In this document: piece by piece, positions 8,747 through 17,338 of the stretch | Numbering within the stretch: position 1 is the first letter of the stretch | Layout: the number at the start of each line of letters is the position of its first letter | Position numbers and translations under genes: made by a program | Notes under the pieces: generated by a model | What the model was told of the DNA's origin: nothing | What the model saw: the letters and a program-made list of their open reading frames with translations, nothing else | The model's database searches: none | Source: Leptospira sanjuanensis | Lineage (GTDB): Bacteria > Spirochaetota > Leptospiria > Leptospirales > Leptospiraceae | NCBI RefSeq assembly: GCF_022267325.1 | Contig: NZ_JAIZBG010000002.1 | Coordinates: forward strand, 303,501-367,500 | Direction of reading: 5' to 3' | Length of the DNA stretch: 64,000 bases

Positions 8747-9145
8747 TCACCAAAGCGTCTTTAACCCTTGCGATTTATATTTTTTCATTTCCGAATCTTT
8801 GCTTATCAATGTAAACTTTCTTAAAATACACTGCCAAATCAACATTCTATCAAACGGATCGCGGTGATACGTCGTTTTTAATTGATCATATGTACTTGCA
8901 TCGACCGATTCAAGATTAATAATCTCAATATTTGATTTAGAGAGAAATTCAGGAATTTGAGATGGTTTTATTCCTGAAAGATTAAGTTTGCCTAATCTAA
9001 ATTTCAAAGAAATTTCCCAAAGGGAGACCGTACTAACGCAGATCCGGTTCTCTGAGTTTTCTATTGTTTCTTTAACTTTCTTACTTAACAGATTCGATGA
9101 ACCGATAGCCCAAAGAATGACGTGAGTATCAAGCAAATAATTCAT
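8747..9145 (-). CDS. vapC: VapC-type PIN toxin with Phd-type partner
   Basis: 132 residues. NYLLDTHVILWAIGSSN, SLWEISLKFRLGKL and DPFDRMLIWQC are the hallmarks of the PIN family called VapC/DUF4411-like with HxDPFDR. The acidic residues D6, E46 region and D99 form the metal site. Follows its Phd/YefM antitoxin by one base. RNase toxin; target unknown. Confidence 0.88.
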   Translation of the reverse strand: MNYLLDTHVILWAIGSSNLLSKKVKETIENSENRICVSTVSLWEISLKFRLGKLNLSGIKPSQIPEFLSKSNIEIINLESVDASTYDQLKTTYHRDPFDRMLIWQCILRKFTLISKDSEMKKYKSQGLKTLW

Positions 9146-9146
9146 T

Positions 9147-9380
9147 CTAACTTAAGAACTCTTCTTCGGAAATCTCAAAATCTCTCGCGAAAGAAATTTG
9201 CAGCTTCCCATCCAATAATCCAATTTTTCTTTTCTCTTTCTTTTTACTTTGCATTGGAACAATCATGGCAATAGGTTTCTTTCCCTTACCATATAATATT
9301 CCTACATTTTCACCATTTTTAACCGATTCTAAGACTTCAGAAAAATGCGATTTAAGTTCACCGACCGGATATGATTTCAT
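9147..9380 (-). CDS. Phd/YefM-family antitoxin
   Basis: 77 residues; MKSYPVGELKSHFSEVLESV then NGENVGILYGKGKKPIAMIV is the Phd/YefM DNA-binding fold. The C-terminal tail would neutralise the PIN toxin at 8747. A promoter with TTGACA (9409-9414) and TAAATT (9387-9392), 16 bp apart on the minus strand, lies upstream. Confidence 0.85.
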   Translation of the reverse strand: MKSYPVGELKSHFSEVLESVKNGENVGILYGKGKKPIAMIVPMQSKKKEKRKIGLLDGKLQISFARDFEISEEEFLS

Positions 9381-9518
9381 ATTTAGAATTTATTCATTCT
9401 TGTCTACTTGTCAAATATTAATCCGCTCAGAATTTTAGAATAAAACGTAAAAAAATCACCTTTCAACGAAAGGTATTTATTATAAAATCTTTTTAAAGTG
9501 TTCACTTTGCGCATGTTC

Positions 9519-9704
9519 GTCTAACGAAAGAGTCTCCTCGACGTTGCGTCCGCAAGCGCATTAGCGCGACGCGGTTGGCACGAGGTTCGAGTGAGCCTTA
9601 GCGAACGGCTCGCGAACCGAAGTGGCAAAGCAATGTGCCGGAGGCCGTAGTGAGCGCGAGCGGGAACCGTGAGACGCGAACGAAGCGAGGAGACGAAGTT
9701 AGCC
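9519..9704 (-). repeat. attC-like site 10 (family A)
   Basis: 186 bp, cores GTCTAAC and GTTAGCC. The fourth hairpin is the alternative CGAGCGGGAACCGTGAG module. The hicB stop codon (9699-9701) lies inside the right core. The far end of this body reads GTTAGAC, one of three bodies whose two cores differ. Confidence 0.85.
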
Positions 9705-10055
9705 GAAGTGTGGCGTTTTGAGATCAGTAATTTCTTTTTCTAAAGCTCTCTGAACTAATTGATTCAAAGAGATACCTTCTCTCAAAGATTTTCTATAGAC
9801 GCGTCTATGAAGCTCTGTCGGTATGCGAACATTAAATGAACCTTTAAAAGATTTCTCTGGACTTTTTTTAGCTTTTTGACATAAAATTAAATAATCGTCT
9901 ACTGATTCTTGAAATGCCTTCTTTAATTGTTTAACTGATTCACCTTCAAAGGAAACTAAATCTTCGATTCCTTCTATTTTTCCAAAAAATATTTCATCAT
10001 CTGCATCAAAATGAACAGAGCCTAAAAATCCGTTATACTCGATAATATCTTTCAT
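9699..10055 (-). CDS. hicB: HicB-type antitoxin ending inside the site core
   Basis: 118 residues. The N-terminal HicB degraded RNase H-like domain (GFLGSVHFDADDEIFFGKIE) is followed by a C-terminal ribbon-helix-helix (FNVRIPTELHRRVYRKSLRE, SLNQLVQRALEKEI). It inhibits HicA, encoded upstream with an ATGA overlap. The last codons and stop (GGC-TAA) are made by the GGCTAAC core of site 10, so the protein's C-terminus depends on the recombination site. Confidence 0.88.
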   Translation of the reverse strand: MKDIIEYNGFLGSVHFDADDEIFFGKIEGIEDLVSFEGESVKQLKKAFQESVDDYLILCQKAKKSPEKSFKGSFNVRIPTELHRRVYRKSLREGISLNQLVQRALEKEITDLKTPHFG

Positions 10056-10312
10056 TTTATATAGCCCTCCGATTTTAATTCGTCTAAAATTTGATTTATC
10101 TGGTACGACTTCAAAATATTTTTAGGATGAGGTTTATGAAGTCTTATTATATGTTTGGTTTCTGAATGAATCCAAGCGACTCTTGAACCAGAGGATTTGC
10201 CGGAATTGCTTTCATTATATCCATAACTAGAGAGTAGCTTTCTAAGCTCATCGTAAGAGAAATCTCTTGGTTTTCCTTTGAATCTTTCTACTAACTTTTC
10301 ACCCTTTGACAC
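10052..10312 (-). CDS. hicA: HicA-type mRNA interferase toxin
   Basis: 86 residues with a dsRBD-like HicA fold. RDFSYDELRKLLSSYGY, SGSRVAWIHSE and LHKPHPKNILKSYQINQIL contain the catalytic histidine region HKPHPKN. Cleaves mRNA and is held in check by HicB downstream. Slightly longer than the shortest HicA proteins. The region 10313-10402 carries the promoter; no clear operator seen. Confidence 0.88.
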   Translation of the reverse strand: MSKGEKLVERFKGKPRDFSYDELRKLLSSYGYNESNSGKSSGSRVAWIHSETKHIIRLHKPHPKNILKSYQINQILDELKSEGYIK

Positions 10313-10402
10313 AGTCCTATTCTAAAGCTAATTCTCAGAATTGCAACTAATTTTTAGTGGCATTTTCATCCCAATTTCGAATGCAAAAGGCAGCCACATT
10401 TC

Positions 10403-10584
10403 GTCTAACGAAAGAGTCTCCTCGACGTTGCGTGTCCAAGCGCTTGTGCGCGACGCGGTTGGCACGAGGTTCGAGTGAGCCTTAGCGAACGTCCCGCGAA
10501 CCGAAGTGACAAAGCAATGTGGCTTTAGCCCGAAGTGAGGGTCGCATTAGCGATCCCGAACGAAGCGAGGAGACGAAGTTATGC
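10403..10584 (-). repeat. attC-like site 11 (family A)
   Basis: 182 bp, cores GTCTAAC and GTTATGC, stem GTCTCCTCG/CGAGGAGAC, third hairpin GGC-TTTA-GCC. The left and right cores of the body above differ (GTTATGC versus GTTAGGC). Confidence 0.85.
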
Positions 10585-10595
10585 GAAGGTTTCGA

Positions 10596-11033
10596 TTACA
10601 AAGTCTTAAAGCTTAATTCTTGTGCTATCTTATTGAAATCTTTGTCATACGAAAAAATAAGTAACTCTTCCCCGAGTTCATTGCGAAACTCAATAGCCGT
10701 TGACAAATGTAAAGCATCTAAAGTCCTGCAACCAGAAAGTAAATCTTCGTTATTCAGATTTTCCATTGTAGAAGAATCTAAATTTTTGAGATTTATCTCC
10801 TCGAGCAGTTTATCGAGTTCCGTTAATTTTCTCTCTTTCCAGCCTGTACCAAGTTTCTTTTTATTATGAAAGTAAGCCCTTTTAATACTTATTTTACATT
10901 CTGCTTCCAATAATATCGAACTTACTCTGAGTTCCGTTGCCTTCCAGATTGAAATCGATTTATCTAAAGTTGGTTCTTGAAAGATAATTGATAGCAAAAC
11001 ACTTGAATCTATATAGACTATCATCTCAGACAC
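10596..11033 (-). CDS. vapC: VapC-type PIN toxin
   Basis: 145 residues. IVYIDSSVLLSIIFQEPTLD at the N-terminus, SILLEAECKI, CRTLDALHLSTAIEF and IFSYDKDFNKIA are PIN motifs; D8, E55 region, D114 and D134 region are the probable metal ligands. Overlaps the end of its Phd/YefM-type antitoxin (11026-11337). Likely tRNA- or rRNA-directed RNase. Confidence 0.87.
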   Translation of the reverse strand: MSEMIVYIDSSVLLSIIFQEPTLDKSISIWKATELRVSSILLEAECKISIKRAYFHNKKKLGTGWKERKLTELDKLLEEINLKNLDSSTMENLNNEDLLSGCRTLDALHLSTAIEFRNELGEELLIFSYDKDFNKIAQELSFKTL

Positions 11034-11337
11034 GATCAGAGCGAGAATCTTTGTGAATGGCTTCCCATTCTATTTTTGACATACTTTTAGGATGCTTTTT
11101 GACTATTGAATCAATCTGCGACTTATTTCTTTTCGCAAGCTTAATCTTTCCTATTCGATTCTGCTCTTCCAAATATAGGTATAAACGTTTCTTTGAATCT
11201 TCTAAAAATTCAGACGGTTTTTTAATCTCCGCTATTACTTGCTCATGCTCTGTAATAACGATTGTTTCCCCGGCTTTTACCAAGTGTAAATATTTACTTA
11301 GGTTATTTTTAAGATCCCTAATTCCAACAGATTTCAT
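11026..11337 (-). CDS. Phd/YefM-family antitoxin
   Basis: 103 residues; MKSVGIRDLKNNLSKYLHLV then KAGETIVITEHEQVIAEIKK is the Phd/YefM fold. The C-terminal extension (KIEWEAIHKDSRSDRV) should contact the PIN toxin. Overlaps vapC by 8 bp. A 13-bp palindrome sits at 11349-11361 in its promoter. Confidence 0.87.
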   Translation of the reverse strand: MKSVGIRDLKNNLSKYLHLVKAGETIVITEHEQVIAEIKKPSEFLEDSKKRLYLYLEEQNRIGKIKLAKRNKSQIDSIVKKHPKSMSKIEWEAIHKDSRSDRV

Positions 11338-11348
11338 GCTCTAATTAT

Positions 11349-11361
11349 AGCCACAGTGGCT
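11349..11361 (-). promoter_or_regulatory. Operator-like palindrome
   Basis: AGCCAC-A-GTGGCT lies 11 bp before the antitoxin start at 11337. Likely Phd/YefM binding site. Confidence 0.5.
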
Positions 11362-11408
11362 CTTTTTCAAGCTGTTTTTTATCTCAAATAAAATTTTGCT
11401 AAACTTTC

Positions 11409-11590
11409 GCCTAACGAAAGAGTCTCCTCGACGTTGCGTCCGCAAGCGCATTAGCGCGACGCGGTTGGCACGAGGTTCGAGTGAGCCTTAGCGAACGGCT
11501 CGCGAACCGAAGTGGCAAAGCAATGTGGTTTTAGCCCGTAGTGAGGGTCGCATGAGCGATCCCGAACGAAGCGAGGAGACGAAGTTATGC
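11409..11590 (-). repeat. attC-like site 12 (family A)
   Basis: 182 bp, cores GCCTAAC and GTTATGC; CCGC..GCGG first hairpin; GGGTCGC-atga-GCGATCCC fourth hairpin. Confidence 0.85.
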
Positions 11591-11610
11591 GACGGTTTGA
11601 GCTCTTTCAA

Positions 11611-12081
11611 TTATTTTACAATACAATAAATGTTATAATCTTCGAGTTCCTTGATAAATTTGTATTCATTCGAATTTGGATCATCCGTTGATGTCTTATA
11701 ACTTTTATCTTTTGATGTATCTACCCAAATAATGATAACGAAACGATAACCTAATCTATAAATGAATGCTTGGCCGATCGCTTCGCGGATGCTTGCACCA
11801 GTCCTAATCACTTTCACTTCGATCGCGATTCCGTCATTTGCGATACTCATATCCGGCCTATGGTCATGACCAAATGCTGTTATTCTAGTCATAACTTGCT
11901 GAATATTTCTTTGATCTATGAAATCATCGAAATTTGGCTGTAACGCGCCGGAAAGTCTATCTTCAAATTTTCGTTCATCATCGGAGTTAATATCTAGAGA
12001 TACGCGCTGAACGATTTTAAGTATTTTTTCTACACTTTCCCAATAGTAACCAGTCTTTCTACTCGCTAAAAATACAGACAT
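11611..12081 (-). CDS. Putative PD-(D/E)xK nuclease-fold protein
   Basis: 156 residues. The central segment HRPDMSIANDGIAIEVKVIR followed by a glutamine in REAIGQAFIYR has the spacing of the PD-(D/E)xK core (D, then E-x-K). The first 60 residues are helical. Such small nuclease-fold proteins are common in defence and mobile DNA; the actual substrate is unknown. Single-gene cassette. The 12082-12215 segment upstream shows no other gene. Confidence 0.6.
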   Translation of the reverse strand: MSVFLASRKTGYYWESVEKILKIVQRVSLDINSDDERKFEDRLSGALQPNFDDFIDQRNIQQVMTRITAFGHDHRPDMSIANDGIAIEVKVIRTGASIREAIGQAFIYRLGYRFVIIIWVDTSKDKSYKTSTDDPNSNEYKFIKELEDYNIYCIVK

Positions 12082-12215
12082 TTTGAATTAACTCCTTTTG
12101 AGGCACTTGGATTCATAACATATTTCTGATAAAATGATAGGCTAATTTTTAAATACCAAACGGTTTAATATTTAATTAGCAATTTTATATCTTTCCGAAT
12201 ATTTTCCAAACTGTC

Positions 12216-12394
12216 GCATAACGAAAGAGTCTCCTCGACGTTGCGGCTCCGAGCGCATATGCGCGAAGGAGTTGGCACGAGGTTCGAGCGACCTTAGTCG
12301 CGTCTTGCGAACCGAAGTGGCAAAGCAATGTGCCGGAGGCCGGAGTGAGGGTCGCATTAGCGATCCCGAACGAAGTGAGGAGACGAAGTTATGC
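12216..12394 (-). repeat. attC-like site 13 (family A)
   Basis: 179 bp, cores GCATAAC and GTTATGC; first hairpin CTCCGAGCGC..GCGAAGGAG; second GCGAC-ctta-GTCGC. Confidence 0.85.
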
Positions 12395-12406
12395 GACGGT
12401 TTCACT

Positions 12407-13348
12407 TTATTGAATGTCTTTTAAGAGAATATTTTTTACCTTGGTTTGATTATCCATTGCTTCTTGAGTCCCGATAATTTTTGCATTTTTAGTCACCATA
12501 TAATTAAGCTTAAATTCTTCTATAATTTCATCATAAATAAATTGAATAAAAATAACTTCAAATAACTTATTTGCTTTTTTCGCATAACTTAAAGTAAGCG
12601 ATACCTTATCTTTATTTAATGCTTTGATAATAATATCCGGATTGTCAATTTCTTTAAAATAATATTGAACAATAGGAGTTCCTTTAAGTTTAAATAAATA
12701 AGAATCAATTTTATTAGGATTTTTTCTGTTTAAAACTGATTGCTCGAATATCGCTTGGACAAAGTAATAAAATAATTTTAGCTCTTGAAGAGCAGAATCA
12801 AGAACTGCATCTCTGATTTTATCATGAAAATATGCATATATTAGAGACGAAAAAGTTATAATAACTTCAGGAGGTGCATCTAGTGATTTATTAAACTGAT
12901 GCAAGAAATTGAAATTATAATTTGAAGTTTTCTTAACTTGATCAACAATATTCTTTTCAATATTTTCTCTTTCCTTATAATGATTTCTATCTAACGTAAG
13001 AAGAGTTATTTCGTCTTTTTCTATTTCATTGTCTTGCGGCGACATTGGTGATTCCACTTTATCACCTTCCAGAATCACTAAATTCCCTAAATCCGGGTCC
13101 TTGAAGTTGGATGTCTTATCAAAAATATCTTGAATTCCATATAATTCGTAATGCCCGTCATCGGCTCTGATAATTTCCACACTCTCAATTCGACCTATAT
13201 ATGGAAGGGATGAGTCATGCAGTAATCCAACAAATTTTGGAATCTTTGCTTCATTAAATTGTCTTTGCGCTGATTGCAAAGCTTCCAGTGTAAAAATATC
13301 TCCTTGGAGATCCTGTCGAGTTGTCATCATTAATATTTTTGTTTTCAT
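12407..13348 (-). CDS. Unknown protein
   Basis: 313 residues, soluble. The N-terminal 90 residues (KTKILMMTTRQDLQGDIFTL, FVGLLHDSSLPYIGRI, DDGHYELYGIQDIF) form a beta-rich domain; the rest is helical and rich in aromatic residues and lysine. No family recognised. An AAGGA ribosome site precedes the ATG. Alone in its cassette. Confidence 0.55.
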   Translation of the reverse strand: MKTKILMMTTRQDLQGDIFTLEALQSAQRQFNEAKIPKFVGLLHDSSLPYIGRIESVEIIRADDGHYELYGIQDIFDKTSNFKDPDLGNLVILEGDKVESPMSPQDNEIEKDEITLLTLDRNHYKERENIEKNIVDQVKKTSNYNFNFLHQFNKSLDAPPEVIITFSSLIYAYFHDKIRDAVLDSALQELKLFYYFVQAIFEQSVLNRKNPNKIDSYLFKLKGTPIVQYYFKEIDNPDIIIKALNKDKVSLTLSYAKKANKLFEVIFIQFIYDEIIEEFKLNYMVTKNAKIIGTQEAMDNQTKVKNILLKDIQ

Positions 13349-13369
13349 TCAAAATCCTTTGAAACTGTC

Positions 13370-13550
13370 GCATAACGAAAGAGTCTCCTCGACGTTGCGG
13401 CCGCAAGCGCATTAGCGCGACGCGGTTGGCACGAGGTTCGAGTGAGCCTAGCGGACGGCTCGCGAACCGAAGTGGCAAAGCAATGTGGCTTTAGCCCGTA
13501 GTGAGGGACGCATTAGCGATCCCGAACGAAGCGAGGAGACGAAGTTATGC
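13370..13550 (-). repeat. attC-like site 14 (family A)
   Basis: 181 bp, cores GCATAAC and GTTATGC; CCGC..GCGG first hairpin, GGC-TTTA-GCC third. Confidence 0.85.
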
Positions 13551-13574
13551 GCTGAAGCCCCTTCTCTATCAAAA

Positions 13575-13947
13575 TTAAAGTTTTAATTTTTCTAAAGTCT
13601 TTATAATGCTTTCTAGTGAAACGCTTCCATCAGCGATCCCAATCGTAAGTTCATATAATAAATCGTCTTGGTCTTCTATTTCAATTCCGTTTAGATCGAG
13701 AAAGATAAGAGCGGACGCAAGTGCTACGCGCTTATTTCCATCAACAAAGGCGTGATTTTTACATATATAAAATAAATATGCAGCAGCCTTTTGTATTAAG
13801 CCTGTATGAAATTCTTGATTATCAAAGCTCGAAAGTGGTTGAGAAATTGCTGACGCAACCGTAAGAACCGCCGTATTCTTCGATCTGGTTTTTATGAATA
13901 TATAATACTTCTTCGTAAGTTAAATATCTAATCGAATCGGCGTTCAT
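13575..13947 (-). pseudogene. doc: Doc/Fic-family toxin, frameshifted
   Basis: Reading from the ATG at 13947 gives SIRYLTYEEVLYIHKNQIEE then a stop after about 40 codons. In another frame the protein continues with SAISQPLSSFDNQEFHTG, the Fic catalytic motif NHAFVDGNKRVALAS, and a normal C-terminus ending at 13575. The Doc signature HxFxDGNKR is therefore intact but out of frame with the N-terminus, by an indel near 13855-13870. Normal Doc kinases inactivate EF-Tu. The ATG overlaps the antitoxin stop (ATGA). Confidence 0.8.
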
Positions 13948-14156
13948 TCAGCAAGTAGCTTAAGTGTCTTGCCATGTTTCTTGTTTATTTTTCCAAGACT
14001 GGCTTCTAATTTTTTATCAATCGGAGTGATTATTAAACTTTTACCATCGGTACTAATATCCAATGAAGTATCTGAAGTAATATGTAAAAGTTCAAGTATT
14101 GGTTTTTCTATAATTAAGGCTGAACTGTTACCATGTTGAATCAGTTTTTTGACCAT
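13944..14156 (-). CDS. AbrB/SpoVT-type antitoxin partner of Doc
   Basis: 70 residues; VKKLIQHGNSSALIIEKPIL followed by DTSLDISTDGKSLIITPID is the AbrB-like DNA-binding fold, and the tail HGKTLKLLAE would bind the toxin. AbrB-type partners are known for Doc toxins. Since Doc is broken, the antitoxin may now act only as a repressor or as an anti-addiction module. AT-rich TATAC repeats at 14175-14195 upstream may be the operator. Confidence 0.82.
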   Translation of the reverse strand: MVKKLIQHGNSSALIIEKPILELLHITSDTSLDISTDGKSLIITPIDKKLEASLGKINKKHGKTLKLLAE

Positions 14157-14278
14157 TGCTTTACCCGTTACAACATAGTATATACAATAGTATTACCGAT
14201 GTCAAATAAGATTTAGATTCTCCCCCATTTTTCCCTCTGTGAAATTTTTGTTATGCAATCCAATTCTGGGGCTTTTGC

Positions 14279-14460
<182 letters not shown>

Positions 14461-14482
14461 GACGTGCCCCGATTATTAGATA

Positions 14483-14746
14483 TTATAATTTATCCCAAGC
14501 AGGAATTTTATCGTCGCTATTGATCTGAGAAAGAACATTTCTAAAATCTGCGAAAATTTGTTTCTTAGTTTTACCTTTGTAATATTTTTCAAAATATTGA
14601 GAAGTTTCAAGATCTTGAATTTCTTTTGTAAATGCGTAAAGTGCTAATTGATTTATTGAAACACCCTGCTCTTCAGCCACTTTCTCAATTTTATGCTTCA
14701 ATTCAGAAGGAATTCTAATAGTCAATACACTAGCTTTTGTTTTCAT
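14483..14746 (-). CDS. Ribbon-helix-helix antitoxin (copy 1)
   Basis: 87 residues; SVLTIRIPSELKHKIEKVAE plus SINQLALYAFTKEI is an Arc/HicB-type RHH. The C-terminal part (YYKGKTKKQIFADFRNVL) would bind the PIN toxin encoded upstream (14730-15176), whose end overlaps its start. The protein is identical to that at 31640-31903. Confidence 0.82.
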   Translation of the reverse strand: MKTKASVLTIRIPSELKHKIEKVAEEQGVSINQLALYAFTKEIQDLETSQYFEKYYKGKTKKQIFADFRNVLSQINSDDKIPAWDKL

Positions 14747-15176
14747 AATTCTCCCTCCAATAATTCATAAAATTCGACGGTGTTATAACTTTCAAATCTT
14801 GAAATTTTAAATCGTTATCTATTAGATAATCTTTTACGTTACTAGTAATTAAATAATCCGCGTTACAGGCTATTGCAAGTTCGACAAAATGATTATCATC
14901 CTCATCGCGCAGGTTTGGACGAAAGGCAAAATAAATCGTTTGCGGATAACTTGCGTAAGCAATAAATCCCAATATCTTTTTTATTTCTTTATCGTTAATT
15001 CCTAAATCTGCTTTTGAAGTCCGCCTATTTAGCACTTCTTCATATTCTTTAAAGACTGGTATCGATAATCCTAACTTAATTTTCTGATCGAAAACTAATT
15101 CCAGAATTGCTCGGGAAGCCCCTTTTTTTGCTCTTAACGCTTGATAAAGAACATTTGTATCTAAGACGACTTTCAA
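14730..15176 (-). CDS. PIN-domain toxin, COG1569 type (copy 1)
   Basis: 148 residues from the TTG at 15176 (the frame stays open to 15212). KVVLDTNVLYQALRAKKGAS, DEDDNHFVELAIACNADYLI and ITSNVKDY are the PIN motifs, with acidic residues in DTN, DEDDN and NADYLITSN. Toxin-first order with the RHH antitoxin behind, as usual for this subfamily. The TTG start is supported by the second copy, which has no longer frame. One residue differs between the copies (K/R). Confidence 0.85.
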   Translation of the reverse strand: MKVVLDTNVLYQALRAKKGASRAILELVFDQKIKLGLSIPVFKEYEEVLNRRTSKADLGINDKEIKKILGFIAYASYPQTIYFAFRPNLRDEDDNHFVELAIACNADYLITSNVKDYLIDNDLKFQDLKVITPSNFMNYWRENYENKS

Positions 15177-15183
15177 TTTCTGT

Positions 15184-15205
15184 ATGATAGTATATACGCT
15201 ATCAT
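15184..15205 (-). promoter_or_regulatory. Promoter and operator of the PIN/RHH cassette
   Basis: Arms ATGATAG and CTATCAT, 8 bp apart. On the minus strand TTGACA (15207-15212) and TATCAT (15184-15189) are 17 bp apart, so the operator overlaps the promoter. In the second copy the operator is degraded. Confidence 0.65.
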
Positions 15206-15253
15206 TTGTCAACAGCTAATTTAGGCTCTCTACGCAAGATTTGGGGCATGTTC

Positions 15254-15433
15254 GTCTAACGAAAGAGTCTCCTCGACGTTGCGTCCCTGAAGTGCATTTG
15301 CGCGAAGGGTTGGCACGAGGTTCGAGGCGCCTTAGCGCTGGCTCGCGAACCGAAGTGACAAAGCAATGTGGCTTTAGCCCGTAGTGAGGGTCGCATTAGC
15401 GATCCCGAACGAAGCGAGGAGACGAAGTTATGC
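15254..15433 (-). repeat. attC-like site 16 (family A)
   Basis: 180 bp, cores GTCTAAC and GTTATGC; second hairpin GGCGC-ctta-GCGCT; third GGC-TTTA-GCC. Confidence 0.85.
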
Positions 15434-15470
15434 GTAGTGCCAAACATTAAACAGCAATTTTTCATTAAGA

Positions 15471-16202
15471 TTATTCGTTAAAGAGAAATTTGTGCAAAGC
15501 CTCGCGAATAACTGGTTCTTTAAAATGCTGAATGTAACTTTCAAAAAATAAATTTACTTTATCAACAAAGTATTTAGCAATTTCACGATTAGAAAAATAT
15601 GAATATAAATCGAGCCCCATTTTTTTATCCGCTATTAAACCTCTACGAATAAGCGGCTGCAATTTATCTTTTCCAGGATAATCAGAATAAAATACACCAA
15701 TAAAGATGACATTCCGTTCATCAAATAATGAACTTCTAATTTCTTCTTTTCTATCTATTTTAATATTATAAGTAAGTAAAGACGGATGAATTATTGCGTT
15801 TCTAATTTGTCTTAAATCAGCCCAAATCGATTCAAAATTTTGAATAAATTTTTGACTTTCAATATTCATTAAAGATGAAAATGCTTTTAAGATTTCTAAT
15901 GGATAAAATTTTCCCATCCTTACAATCTTAATAATTTCCTGAAAACGATTAATGAATGGAGTAATATCATAATCCGCCTTAAATAAAATATCTTTATCGA
16001 ATTCGAGCGCCCTATCAAATTCGAGAATCTCTCTTGCATAAACTTCAACCGCAGAAGTTAGTAAAGAGTAAATTGGAAGAATACGGTCATCATAATTTAT
16101 GCCTTCTTTAGCTGAATCAGTAATAAATTCGGCCAAATCTAAATATCTTCTTCTGATATTTACAAGACCAATATCAACTATTTGATTTTTATCTTCTGAC
16201 AT
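15471..16202 (-). CDS. HEPN-like protein
   Basis: About 243 residues from the ATG at 16202 (an ATG at 16217 is also possible); the frame remains open into site 17, but that part is site sequence. All-helical. LRQIRNAIIHPSLLTYN contains R-N-x3-H, the HEPN RNase/nucleotide-binding motif, and an upstream helix carries SAVEVYAREILEFDR. HEPN proteins serve as toxins or defence RNases. No nucleotidyltransferase partner is present in this cassette. Confidence 0.6.
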   Translation of the reverse strand: MSEDKNQIVDIGLVNIRRRYLDLAEFITDSAKEGINYDDRILPIYSLLTSAVEVYAREILEFDRALEFDKDILFKADYDITPFINRFQEIIKIVRMGKFYPLEILKAFSSLMNIESQKFIQNFESIWADLRQIRNAIIHPSLLTYNIKIDRKEEIRSSLFDERNVIFIGVFYSDYPGKDKLQPLIRRGLIADKKMGLDLYSYFSNREIAKYFVDKVNLFFESYIQHFKEPVIREALHKFLFNE

Positions 16203-16220
16203 TTTCACATTTGGCATTAC

Positions 16221-16405
16221 GCATAACGAAAGAGACTTCTCGACGTTCGCGTTCCCGGAGCGCCTGTGCGCGCAGGGATTGACGGAGGCTTGAGCGACCT
16301 TAGTCGCGTCTCGCAAGCCGAACGGCAAAGCGAATGTGGTGAAGCCCGTAGTGAGTCCGAGCGGGAACCGTGAGTGACGAACGGAGCGAGAAGTCGTAGT
16401 TAGCT
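16221..16405 (-). repeat. attC-like site 17 (compensated variant)
   Basis: 185 bp, cores GCATAAC and GTTAGCT. The basal stem GACTTCTCG/CGAGAAGTC is unique here and perfectly compensated relative to families A and B. Fourth hairpin of the GAGCGGGAACCGTGAG type. Confidence 0.85.
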
Positions 16406-16412
16406 GAAGTGG

Positions 16413-16811
16413 CTATTGGGTCCAATCTTCGATTTTTAAGTCCTTAATTCTTTTAAATTCTTTTGTATTATTAGTTACAAAAATATAATTATTAGCAATT
16501 GCTTGAGCTGCAAGAAGCATATCTATTGAACCAATTACGCTTCCCCTTTTTTCTAAGTCAGCCCTAATGAACCCATAAGACTCAGCATCTTTATCAGAAA
16601 AAGAAAGTATATTAAAAATTGTTAAAAATTCAATCAGTGCAACTTTGTTTTTTTCCCTATGTTCACTTTTCTGAATTCCAAATTCAAGCTCCGCGACGGT
16701 TAAAGAAGAAATAAATAAATCTTTATTTAATTTTTTCTTAAGGTTTCCCAAAAGAACCGCGTTTTTCTTTTTAATTAGAAAAATACAAATATTGGTATCC
16801 AAAAGATACAT
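16413..16811 (-). CDS. vapC: VapC-type PIN toxin
   Basis: 132 residues. MYLLDTNICIFLIKKKN, SSLTVAELEFGIQKSEH, GSIDMLLAAQAIAN and FVTNNTKEF are textbook VapC motifs: D5, E43 region, D95 region and N/D near 113. Tail RIKDLKIEDW is also typical. Its start overlaps the stop of the VapB at 16811-17041. VapC of this subtype cleaves initiator tRNA in enterics; target here not shown. Confidence 0.92.
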   Translation of the reverse strand: MYLLDTNICIFLIKKKNAVLLGNLKKKLNKDLFISSLTVAELEFGIQKSEHREKNKVALIEFLTIFNILSFSDKDAESYGFIRADLEKRGSVIGSIDMLLAAQAIANNYIFVTNNTKEFKRIKDLKIEDWTQ

Positions 16812-17041
16812 TAAAACTTTTCTCTTTTATCGGATTTCGGTTGTTCTCTTCCCTCCTCCAGAAAATCATCTGAAAATCCATTTAATCCTTCTAAAAATAC
16901 GTTCCAGGCCTTATTCTTAGGAACTAATATTACCGCTTCTCCAACTTTTTGAATAAGGACATCATCTCCGGTAAATTGAAATTCTTTTGGCAATCTGACC
17001 GCTTGACTTCTTCCATTTATAAATAATTTTGCTGTTTGCAT
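16811..17041 (-). CDS. vapB: VapB (AbrB-type) antitoxin
   Basis: 77 residues from the ATG at 17041: MQTAKLFINGRSQAVRLPKE is the VapB/MvpA swapped-hairpin DNA-binding motif, and the acidic tail LNGFSDDFLEEGREQP binds VapC. The longer frame from 17071 runs through the operator and is rejected. Confidence 0.92.
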   Translation of the reverse strand: MQTAKLFINGRSQAVRLPKEFQFTGDDVLIQKVGEAVILVPKNKAWNVFLEGLNGFSDDFLEEGREQPKSDKREKF

Positions 17042-17061
17042 TAAACTTTCTCCAAAATTAA

Positions 17062-17079
17062 TATATATCAAGATATATA
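17062..17079 (-). promoter_or_regulatory. vapBC operator and promoter
   Basis: TATATATC-AA-GATATATA palindrome. On the minus strand TTGACA (17082-17087) and TATATT (17060-17065) are 16 bp apart. Confidence 0.7.
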
Positions 17080-17137
17080 CTTGTCAAGGGATTCTTATCG
17101 GATTTGTTTTAAATTACAACAAATTTATAGCCATTTC

Positions 17138-17323
17138 AGCTAACGAAAGAGTCTCCTCGACGTTGCGTCCGCAAGCGCTTGTGCGCGACGCGGTTGGCAC
17201 GAGGTTCGAGTGAGCCTTAGCGAACGTCCCGCGAACCGAAGTGGCAAAGCAATGTGTCGAAGACCGTAGTGAGTCCGAGCGGGAACCGTGAGTGACGAAC
17301 GAAGCGAGGAGACGAAGTTATAC
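17138..17323 (-). repeat. attC-like site 18 (family A)
   Basis: 186 bp, cores AGCTAAC and GTTATAC; third hairpin GTC-GAA-GAC; fourth of the GAGCGGGAACCGTGAG type. The body above has differing cores at its two ends (GTTATAC versus GTTAGTT). Confidence 0.85.
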
Positions 17324-17338
17324 GCAGTTGCCCATTTA

